Shown here piece after piece: positions 50,101 to 62,100 of a stretch of 64,000 nucleotides of DNA (the stretch's first letter is position 1; each line of letters starts with the position of its first letter). Source of the stretch: Nemopilema nomurai. Lineage: Eukaryota; Cnidaria; Scyphozoa; Rhizostomeae; Rhizostomatidae. The notes under the pieces were generated by a model. It saw nothing but the letters and a program-made list of their open reading frames with translations. It searched no databases and was not told the DNA's origin. The stretch lies in NCBI GenBank assembly GCA_003864495.1, contig ML133452.1:719672-783671 (forward strand), in the 5' to 3' direction. The translations under genes were made by a program, and so were the position numbers.

Positions 50101-53100
50101 TTAACCAGCTTTTCTATGCCCATATATAGGTATACTTTGTCCATTTGTAGATGAACTATGCCCATATGTAGATGCGCAATGCTTATATGTGGGTATGACA
50201 TGGCAAAACCCAAACAAAACAAACATATTAGCCTTAAATGATCCGAACTTCAACGCAGACTGCCTTAAACTGAAAGCACTGGCTATAATAAAAACGTGCG
50301 TAATTTTTATGAGATATGTAAGATGGTCATCAGCCAGAAGTGCTACGTCATAGAAGGGTTTTGTCAATGCTCCAGTGACTTACTTTGATGGACAGTGACA
50401 CAGCAACCACGACACGTGACGAGTGGGCTCTCCTTGCCTACTGTCGGCGATAGTGGATCGGGTAGCATTTCTGCATGACCGCTTTGTGAACTGTTTGCGG
50501 TAGTCATGAAACAGATCTCGGGAACTAAAGGGACACTCTTCAGGGAAGAACTCGTGGTGCTGTCACAAATCGCGAGTGAAGGCCTGAATATGCTTTTTGC
50601 CTAGAGAAACATCATCACGTTCAGGACTATTTGACAAAAATAGCACAATGCTCGTTGGGGATAAAGATATACCTTAGAAATTAAGTTACTAGCATGCTGC
50701 CAAAAGTTTACAACAAAGGCACTAGTTGCTAGTATACGAATTCGTAATTGCCAAAATACGGCATCAATAATAGGATTAGAAAAAGAAAAAAAAAGAAACA
50801 TACCACCTCGGCATCGAAGTAGACACAAACAGCACAGCGTTTACCGTTCTTAGACAAAACTTTATTGTACACGATCTCACGACGTATGTCTAATTGGTCA
50901 CTTGCCCACAAGCCGCTCAGAAGGTCTAAAAAGGAAAGAAAGCCAAATATTAAATTAGACATGAACAAAGGTAAACACAATTTTGATTAAACAGTCACTC
51001 CCCAACTTTTTGAATAACATGCCCTGTTTGTGTTCTTCGATATTTAACGGCACCAGATAAAACCAATGCTTTTAAAATCATGGCATGTTTGCCATGTGCA
51101 ATTGTAAAACACGTCTCTTCGAGTATTTATATCTTGATCAACATTCTCTCTGTCGAGCCTCGTTCTTAAATCGAGCCTCTCTTTACTGAGGGTAAAATAA
51201 CGATGGCGTAGGTTAACAACAACACACCGTGCATCTCATTCCAAGAGGGAGACGGGGGTTTAGTCTCTTGGCTTCGGGCCTCCTTTGGTGTGATATCAAC
51301 AGCTGGGAGTGATCTGGAGTCGCTGGTTTCCGTCCTAATCTTCAGGCTTTCCCCCTTCGGAGGCCTTTCTCGCTTTCTCAGCTTCTGCTTAACTTCTCTA
51401 TGCTGGTGCCTTTGTTCTCGCGCGACACGAATGTTCTGCAGCCGGCTTTTCTTCAACTCCATTTCCCTCTCCATCTCCGCCTTGATTTCCAGCAACTTGC
51501 GCATTCGCTCACTCGCCGAGCCGTCCCTCTCTGATGAGTGGTGGAATACGCTTGCTGCCAAGGCTACGTTGGTTGGTTTCTGTACTGTAATGGGTCTCTG
51601 TTGCTGAGCATGGGCTAGTTCCCCTGTATCAAAGAAAAGTCATAAAAGTCTGCGTTATGCGTTTTTTACTTTATGTTTCTCGTGGAATTTGCCCCCTTTC
51701 ACATTTTCCCTAATTAGAATGAAGACTGATACGGAGCTGAAAAATGCTGTGCCCTTAAAGCTGAAGTTGGTAATTATGATGATAATGGTATTCACCAGCA
51801 GTTGAGTCTGATGAAAGTTGGAACATTGTCTCCAAAATAGCAAGAAGAGAAGCTCAGTACTATTTGCAAAGATTGTGTGCAGGTGGAAACAATCAATGAA
51901 CTAGTGATGCTAAATTGAGAGCATCTCAGAACCTATGAACGGCTGAGATGAAAAAATGTACGGCTATTCGAGAGATAATCTCTCTTTTTTAGATCTCTCT
52001 CTCTCTCTTCGCCAGTGCGCATAAGCATTGAGTAGATAGGAAGCTTCCAAGGGTGCTGGTGCAAATAAATCAAGGATAGTGGCATGAATGATAGTCATAC
52101 AAGGCCATTGATTTTCAAGCCCAACTGTCCACACGGGGCTTCTTTGACTCTGTGCTACCAACCATCCAGTTTGGTACTTCGCGATTTATAGCCAACACGG
52201 CAGCGAATTTCTGCAGCTTGCTGCTAATAACCAACGTAAAGCAATTTCAGGGGCCTCGTTCACATCGTTTAATCTCTTTATCACTTGAGGCTACCGCACC
52301 ACAAACACAAACCTAGGCTAAGAACATTTTAGTACGCAAGCATTCACGGGTAGCGCGAGGTAGTTTTAATTGTGATCCGTTTTAATTTAGAAATGTGTCA
52401 AGACATCAGCCAATTTATGGGAGAGTTGACATTTTTAGTGCTAATTTGAGACTAAAAAAGCTGAGTCACTATAAAATATAAACAAAAGGGGAAATGCGAG
52501 CAAAGCTCAAAAATCGTGATCCACGCAAAACGCAGCTTTGTCACGCAAGTCAAGTCCAATGCTGACATCCACGTCAAGTTCAATCAAAGCTGCCACCAAA
52601 AAAGGTTAAGTCCCTTATTGTCATCTAAATCAAGTCCAATATTGTCATCTAAACATGTCAAGTCTGATATTGTCATTTAAGTAGCTAATTCTATTTTTGT
52701 CATCCACGAAATTCAAGTCCATTGTTGATATTCGAGCAAGTCAAGTCATTCAAGTAAGTCAATTCTAACGTTGTCGTCCTAATACGTCAAGTCCAAATTT
52801 GTCATTTAAGCAAGCCAATTCTAGTAATGTCATCCATGAAACGCAAGTCCATTGTTGATATTCGAGCAAGTCAAGTCACTCAAGCAAGTCAATTCTAACG
52901 TTGTCGTCCTAATACGTCAAGTCCAAATTTGTCATTTAAGCAAGCCAATTCTAGTAATGTCATCCATGAAACGCAAGTCCATTGTTGATATTCGAGCAAG
53001 TCAAGTCATTCAAGTAAGTCAATTCTAACGTTGTCGTCCTAATACGTCAAGTCCAAATTTGTCATTTAAGCAAGCCAATTCTAGTAATGTCATCCATGAA

Positions 53101-56100
53101 ACGCAAGTCCATTGTTGACATTCGAGCAAGTCAAGTCAAATGTTGTCATTCAAGTGAGTCAGTTCCAATGTTGTCATTTTAACATGTCAAGTCCAATTTT
53201 GTCGTCTAAGCTAGCCAATTCTAGTTTTGTCATCCATGAAACTCAAGTCCATTGTTGCCATTTGAGCAAGTCAAGTCCAATGTTGTCATTCAAGCGAATC
53301 AGTTCCAACGTTGTCATCTAAGCAAGTCAAAAAAACTGTAATCTACTAAGTAAGTCCTGTCATTCAAGCAGGTCATGTCTTATGCTGCCATTTAAACAAA
53401 TCGTGTGCTGTGTTATTCCCTGAGCTAAGTGTATATTAAAAATGACCGTTTCAAATTTTTGAACCAGAAAATACTTCTGTCCAAAGAAAGTTTTGCACCA
53501 AATTTTTCATGTGAGCACTCTATTAACAGTTAACCGTTAAAATTCGTTACCGTTAAACCGTTAACCGTTTATGATATGCAACAAAAAGCAATATGATTTT
53601 TTACTCATCTAAAAGTGTTTCAACAATTCTTTTATGGATAGTTCCATTTATGCCTAAGTCAAGGATGACCAAACTTTATCCACATAAATACAACAAGGTC
53701 TAGCAAAAGCTCTACAATGATGTAGACAAGCTTCATGTTGCCGCCAGTACCTTCAATTATGATAGCCAATAAAACATTATTTGCACTAAATAGTCCACCA
53801 TAACAAATTACTGGGAAAAGTGCGAGTTTTTCTTCTCCTCCCAATAATAACGGGCGTTACTCCCTACATGTTTCGTGGGGTCTTTTTGCTTTCTAAACAG
53901 CTCGGCGTTACCCAAACCTTTACCAAGAAACTATTTTTCATGTACAATACTGAGAGATCTCACCTTGCATTTTCATTGCCGAATGTGCATTCTTCCTTCC
54001 GATGCTCTCACGTCGGGCCTTCTCCGCCTTCTTCAGTATGTTTTTAGCCTTGCGGATCACCTGCTTCTTCTGTATCTTAATGTTGGGCTGCCTTTCGCGG
54101 CCTTGTGTTTCCTTTCTGACGTGTTTGGCTATTGATTCGACTCCGGACAACGATGGATAACGGTTGTACCTGGAAAATTAGACCATACTCACTTTGACTT
54201 TACAATAAGCAAGAACCTAGCATTTCAAAAACAGCAGAACGCCAACAATGAAATAAAATGATTACCGATTTAGTCATCGTGCTAAGAATATGTGTATCAT
54301 AATAATGATACAGCTCTGGTGGTAGAAAATAGAGCATCGAAACACGACTCTCACCTTTTCACCTTGATACTTCTGTCTGGCTTCTTCGTAACTGCCTTTT
54401 TCTCCTCATCTGTTTGATCACTCACTGACTTCTTCTTGGCAAGGCTTTCCATGTAATCCTTGTATTGTTTCGGCTATCAAAGTTGAAGTAATCTTCTTTT
54501 AATATCCAATCACATCAACGAGAGAATCAAGGCAATTCATGCTCAAAGTAGCTTCTAAATGTAGCATGCTAAGTGGTTTTCATTAATTGGGTGATAGTTA
54601 GAAGACAATATATCAACATAATTTTTCTCGAAAATGCTTTCAAACATAAGCCTCAGAGCTATAATTCTAGAGCTATTGTGCTAGGATATAGCTGAATAGA
54701 AAAGTAATATTTGTAGCTTCATGAAGTTCATAAGGTAGTTTACTTACTTAATGGCATGAGTAATACCCCTACCTGATACTTCTTCACAAATATCGCCATT
54801 TCGATTTTGACATTATCTACGCGACAAGTGCACTGCAAAAAAACGGAAGACATATTAGCGCATTCGAAGAAAAATCTCGTTCCCTGGATTTGTGTGAAAA
54901 TCAAGGAGCCTTCGTTTGTGCACCAGTGCCTTGGCGCTTTTGTAAAGCTTATTTAGGGACACTGCCTTTTTGCACACGCAGCCGCGATGACAACCGAACA
55001 TACAAACTTATGCTGAGAAAATTGACAGACACAAGGAAGTTATGCCAAGGAACCACGCCGCCTTTATAAGTCGAATTGGATTTTATCACATCTAAGTTGG
55101 CAACATAATTGGTGCAAAGAGAAAAAAACGCAATGCGACAATTGGTCTCTATGTAATAGACTCTAGATATCAGATCACCAAATTGGACCTTCTATGAATG
55201 ATTTGGTTCCACTAGATTCACTTGGCGAAGAAATATGTAACTTGACGAAATAATGCAAATAACACCCGAATATATAAAACTGTGCATAATTGCTCTAACA
55301 ACAAGAGAACTTTTCTTACTAGAGCAAATTGCAACAACGAAAACGACTTGTTTATAAAATACGTGAAAGAAATGCGGCAAGAGAAGGTTGCGAATACAGG
55401 AGAGTCAGTCTGCCAGATAGATATCAAATGAGGATGAAAACTGCGCACAAATCATATTCTCAAATGGAAGTACATGCGGCATCATTCATCGATTTCTTTG
55501 AAACGAATACGACCGCAGATAGTAAATGAAATCTCAAATTAACAACAGGACTCTGCCTTCAAACGGCCCGAAGCAACCATTCGAATGAAGATACGCACTG
55601 GTTTTGCTTTCTTTCCAAAATCAATCCATCGTAGCGAGGCGAAATTGGTCGATTCTGCGCAGTTGAATCCTTGGTTGTACCCGGAGTGATATCCGTACGG
55701 AAATGTGATCATGAATTCTCCCGCGTTCTGGGTCATCTGCCAAGAGAGTTGGAGGGAATATGATTCAAGGATCGAGAGAATACAGCATAAAATCACGTCA
55801 AAGCCCAGCATTATGCATCAAGCTGAAGATAACACTAAATTATATGCAACGGAGCAGCGGGAAGCATCGATGGATATGATTCGAACGTCGAAAACGTGTT
55901 TCATTGAGCACAGGGTCACAGCAATTGACAATAGCCTTTGATGCCATGGTTAATTACTTGACACGAATCGAATGGAACATCGTCCCTTCTGCATTAACAA
56001 GCAGCGATTTTTGATGGGTAATAAAAGAGGCAAAAGAGTTCTGTCGATTAGAGTTACTCAGTAGAGCATACATGAGCAGTAAATTCACCCACCATACAAC

Positions 56101-59100
56101 TGGTTATAATCTTCTAGATGAAATGACCCAACGGCCTTTTCTCGATGCCATTTCAAAAGTTTGAACAGCAGCCTAACAAAAACCTTACTACATTCACAGC
56201 GGAATGCGCATTGCGTTTACGTTACGTCTATGTACATGTTTTCAAATGCAAATAAATGACCGAGAAATGATGTAAGCCAACGTTGTCTTGTCATGTAAAA
56301 CGATTCATACAAAGTTAACAGGCAGCTTGGACTGTAAAAATATCACCTTGTAGAACGGGATTGAGTACTTCTTAAGCATGCTTGGGGATATGACAGTCAT
56401 TTTGTGCCTCAGAAATTGCGAGCAGGTCTTGGCACTCCCGGGGAAAAATCCGGCCGCTAGTGTTTCAAGCCTCTTTCCGTGTTCAGGAGGAATCGCATAC
56501 CTGTAGAAAAACGGAAAGAACATAACTGAAACTATATCAATAACAGAACATCGAATCGAAAATAATATAATGGAGACAGAAAATACAAGAAAGAGACAGA
56601 AGGCACGACTGTTGAAATACGCACAAGAAAACTACAAAAAATATTAAAAACTCAGAGGGGCATTTATGCAGTCCAAAAACTTTTGCTCTAAATCAAGCAG
56701 TCCTTTAATGGTGAAACGTTTCATGGGAACATTTTAGTATAAGGATGTGCTCCCCTTCCCTAAACAATTTTGATGATTTTCACTGCCTTTGAAGCTGCAA
56801 TAGCTAGCGTTGCATAGGCGTCTCCCGCATAAAGAAGACATTGGCTTCGTGTCTTTATCGCCGTAAAATATATAGTTCAGCTCGATTGATATGTGAACGT
56901 ATAAGAAAGTAGGCACATTTCTCGAAAAAGAGAAAGTATAAAAACAAATTTTAAAAAATAACGGTGCAATCAGACTAAAACGTAGGACACAGTTGTTTAG
57001 AAAAGGTATTAGAAGGGCTAAAAGAGCAACCTACCAAGATTTGGAGGCGCCAAAATGCAAGTAATTAATGCTGTAGAGGTCCATGTCTTCGGTGTGCCAC
57101 GCGAACGAAGTCTTCCACATACCAAAATACAGGTAGGCTGTATTCACGCCAAGGATCTTTACGTTCTTCTCGCTCTCGATGAGGTCAAGAATCGTATTTA
57201 GATGATTTATATTCCAACATTTTACGTCTGCATCATATACTGAGCCAGCCACATCGGCTCCGTATATAGGGGGGTTAAACGTAACATTTTTCCAATATGC
57301 CCTCTCCATTTTCTCCGAATCTCCTTCTGGTGCTCTATACCTGGAAACAAGAAATACATAACTTTCTTGCTATGTTAGGTCGATCTTTTCTTGTAACGTA
57401 CAAATATCCTTCTTCCTTAGAAAATAAACAAAATACATTACAAGTAGATTATCGTTAAGATATTAGGAAAATATTAACTGCTTCTTCGATATGAAACTCG
57501 AGCACCACTATCACCAGTATTAGCCAAATCAAATTTACTGACTATCACATAAATTCATGCTAGGTTTCCAACACACTTTTACAAATGTCTTCGAGGCAAA
57601 TAGATTCTTTAATGAAATAATGTTGCTTGAAAAGAGGGCAACTTCAGTGTAAAGATTATATTCGCGAAGATAAGGTTGTGACAAAACTACTATGGTTACT
57701 CTTGGGATTTTGCTCTATAGAACAAGCCACAAATCGAAGTCCTTTGTTTATTAAAAAGGGTTAACGACCACAAGTAATAACCTTCTCAATGGCCACCACT
57801 TCTTAAGGAGCCTTGGCTATCGGCCAGTACAGATGCCCTAAAAGTTAGTCTACCCACAAGAGTCAACGAAACAGGATTATAATTCAATTTACAAGATCTT
57901 AATTTCATAAAACATGTTTCTAAGAAAATGACGTGGGTTAATCTGATTGCTATAAAAAACCATACTCGAAGTACGCTTCACTACCAATGTCCTGTTTCTC
58001 AATGTTAACAGCGATTGCCAATTGCAAATATTAATGAGCCGACCGGTTTTTTCAGCGCGATTCGCCCAGGGAGAATTAGCACCGCTTGTTTTTGTGTAAC
58101 GTATGAGATAGAGAGCCACGTGGTGAGCCAAGGACAATCTCCGACCCAGAAACGTTTAAATCAATTTTGAGCCACACATGGCAATACACTCGGCTTGCAG
58201 TTCTGGAGGGGCTTGCCTGAATACCCGGGTCCAATGACCAGTATACTTGTCCTGGAATATCTTTGCACTTAAACATTCTACCCCGAAATTCCTTCGCTCA
58301 CGTGTAAGCTGCAGTATTGAAGTTCTTCATTCAGTACTGCATACATTAACTTGGAATCTAGGGTTGGAAATTCACTAATCATGCTTCGCATCGCTATTTC
58401 GCGATTCCCTTTGAGTGTCTGGCCTTCCCTTCAACATTCTCTACATCTCTACAACTACTTCTTTGTCATTATACGGGGACTTATGAGAAACAACAGGAGA
58501 CTGTTCTCCAATCACTAACCACGCGTATGCAAAGGAAGCAATCAACTTACTTTTCACTTTCCGCCAACTCCTTCAGCTCCTTGACTGTAAGTGGCTTTTG
58601 CTGGATATTAAACTGCTGGTAAAGGCCTACAAGAAAAGCAATAGCAAAATAGAAACAATGGACAACAGGTAAGAAGGCAGTAAGGGATGGCAGTTCTTTT
58701 ATAGAGACAGCAAGCATTTTTGATGTGCCAAATGATATGGTTCTTGCCAGAGACTCAAAGTATACAGTTTAAAAATGGCTTCAATATAATACGAAAAGCA
58801 TTCTAACCTAGGTAAATACGTTATGGTGAGCATTTGCGTGACCCTAGCATACAGACACCACGCCAAAATTAAATTGAACCTCCCTACCCATCAACTCTCT
58901 TATCAAGGTGCCGATAAAAAGCCTGGGGGATTTCACCTATCAAATTGACATAGCTTTAAGATGAATTACGAAAAAATTTTCATCACAAAACTAAATCAGC
59001 ACAAAGCTCTTGTTGGAAAATTGCGCATTGCTTTATGCTTACAAACATTATGCCGCAATCGCCAGTGAGACTTGTACCGATACTTCATCAACAAATTGGC

Positions 59101-62100
59101 AAATGTTGCGCGGGAAAGCTGTTACCACTTCTATATGCATAATTTAATTTTGAAGAACTTTATTAAGGTGAAGGATGCCCAAAACGTTTTGTGGTCAAGC
59201 ATTGAGCAGGGTGGTTTTACGGGGATCATGATGGCAACTTGCCTGTGATGCGAGGAGGAGGAGCATGAGGAGGAGCACGAGGAGCACTAGGAGTCCACGA
59301 GAACGAGCACTGAATTAGATAAAAAACAAACTGGCGGGTTTGACACAGATCAAGGCTGTTATTTAACAAACTAAAGGGCCAAGCATATTCAAAACGTGTT
59401 GGTTGCGACGTGTACTAAAAAAGAGTGGCGGGTAATGGAGAGGCGCTGGTCATTAAAGTCCAAGAACCGCCACAAAAATTACGCTTTCTGATACACAGCT
59501 ACTTATTAGCTCTGCCTAGAAATATAATTTTGCGTTTTTGAAATTTCATTGAGAATTTCGCATTTTTCGCAATTGAGTGAGCAGTGAGATTAAGAGATGT
59601 CTAGAAAATAAACAGGCTCCATTTTACTCCAGGGCCAAGCAATCGATGCTGATTAATACTTTGTATTCAAATCTGTCAACTAATTGAGCGATGATGGAGC
59701 ATTCTTTTCCCCAACAATTGTTTCTTAATCTGATTTTGAGTACGTGCGGTGGTTCACGTTAGCCGTTGATAAACAAATACAACATGCAAATGTTGGAACT
59801 TGAGTTATCCAGCTATTATTGTCTGCACCCAAGTGGAGGGCATCGGATGGCTTTTTTGTTTCCAAATTTCAATCAGAACCTTCTTCACACATCAGTAAGA
59901 ATCACAGGTGTTGAGGATGTGTCTATAAATAGTACGAAAAGTTTTCAAACAACCGTGAAAGCCTTTGTTGCAGGCGTTACAGCCAATGCTTCAGCTTTAT
60001 AACTAGAAATCAATGTTGAACAGAACGTATACACTCAACATTCCACGAATTTTTTGAAATTTGATATTTGAAACTGAAGGGGGACAAAATGTGCGTCAAA
60101 TCAGAGCATCTGATTTAGCTTCTCAAAGTAGTATGTTGAAACGTCTGTCCTTGACATTTAGTTTCTGGAATCAGATTCCAGATCCACTTGGTAGCTATTT
60201 ACTCTTCCTGTGGATAAGGACACATGTACACAAATCCACTTGTTGTCCCTGGGGGTAATTTCAGCGCTGCTGCTCCAAGCTTCACCCATTTTTAACTAGT
60301 TGCAGGAGATATCTAGCCAGAGAAACCAGTTCTAAAGCCAGGTGTAAAGTTGGAGATTCGTGATAAAAATTACTCTGGTCACATTGAACAGAACCTTTTC
60401 AGCATTACCATGGACAATCCAGGAGATCAGAGACCTGTTTAAATAATGAAGTGGTTAACAGATCTTACTGTCTGGCATCACTTTGTACCTACCTTGTTGC
60501 CCAGTGACTAACTGTGCAATTGGGGATTCTATGACAATTTTGCCAATTCTCTCCATGTCATAATTCCTTGAAGCATACCATTCTTTTGGTGGAATGACCT
60601 AAAAAAGAAACTTTGGTTAGGAAATGGTAATATAATTATCCAAAATGTTTTGAACAGCTGACGTATTATTGAAGTTGACACACAAACCTTGCAAAATTTC
60701 AAAGGTAATTGAACAATGGGAAGTGGATACAAAACAAAGAAGTTGACTGGTATATGCTTAACGAGCAAAGAGGAAATGGAAGAATAGCTAGGTTAAGAAT
60801 AAGAGCATTCAAGAAACGTTATGACTTGTTGACATGAATGAAATAATTGAATGTAACATGGCACTCTGTCTATAATCTGAACCCAAACCCTCAACTCCAC
60901 AACTTCTATTATGACTCGTTTTGACAAACATATACCTTTCAGAACAGGAGAAAAAAATTTAAAAATCTGCATTCTGAGAATAGGTATCTGCCTGAAAGTT
61001 TATTGACACATTGATACAGTTCTTTTGTTGGATCACACAAAATAACCATTTTCAGTGCTTAATTTATTAATTGTGAACTTTTATGTGAATTTTTATGCTC
61101 AGCCATAATGTTGCAAAAAATATGATACATGAGTAATGAAAAATGTTGCTTTTTGAAAGTACCATATGAAACCCTGCATCACAAAATGAAATTTGAGAAT
61201 TCCATGAATACATCCATCATCAAAAAAATCAATTTTTTGCTCGCCTTTATAAAATTGTAATAAAACTCACTTTGAAAGATAAATGCAACAACCTTGAGTT
61301 TGGACAATTCATTTGGGTACATTGAGATTGCAAGATGGCTTTTTGTACAAATAGATGGAGGAATGAAGACAGCTGGAGATACTGGTGTCTAAGATGAGGC
61401 TGCAGTGACTGAGCAAAGATAAACAGTTATATTTTTTTGTTAGTTGGGAGTAAAAATTAATCAAATTTAAATTGCTACTTCTGTTTGTCTGGAAAGTGAA
61501 CTACTTTAAGAAGCTTAAAAAGCTGTTGGGTATTTCACCTCGCCGCATTACATCTCACTTGTGTAATTATTCTTAAGCATTGCACGGATTCTAAACCACA
61601 AATCCTCGGATAACAGCTATTATTTTGAACAATCATACCTTGGATAGGGTTTGGTGAATATTATTTATCTAAATGTCATCTTCATCATGTTGGGATATAC
61701 TGAATTATGTTTACATGTCATAATAGCTGTCTGTTTCACGGAATAACTGCACGGAAGAGACCACTATCCTTGCAAGGTTTTGCTATACTTGCCCGATTAA
61801 ATTCTTACTAGTACGCTAGCCATCTTTACATTGCAGTGCGTTGACCTATGTCTTTCTGACGATTGCAAAGAAAATAATGGATGCTTAACTAAATTAGAAA
61901 AAATCGGGGCACGAAGAGCTGATGAATATAGCGAATGATAAGATATTCACATGGCATTCAACTACTGGTGAAATCATTAACCGCAAGTCAATTAAACCGG
62001 GAATTAAATATATGAATTATAACAGGACTTCGGTTTGAGCCATCGTGAAAAAAAGGAACGAGCGAAGAAACATGAAACTTGAAACGTTCTCTGATGCCTA

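Noticed and set aside
52540..53400. Regularly spaced repeats resembling a CRISPR array
   Set aside because: Repeats and spacers are both repetitive and the locus is a eukaryotic intron. It is a satellite-like array.
55599..55736. Apparent loss of the distal iron-binding His in KDM4
   Set aside because: Counting residues shows the ligand His276 is the one in GYHSG, which is present. The Gln is at position 281, which is not a ligand.
58076..58276. Minus-strand ORF in a KDM4 intron ([13 protein letters not shown]...)
   Set aside because: It would break the JmjN-JmjC continuity (SEK to YRAPEG), which joins in phase without it.
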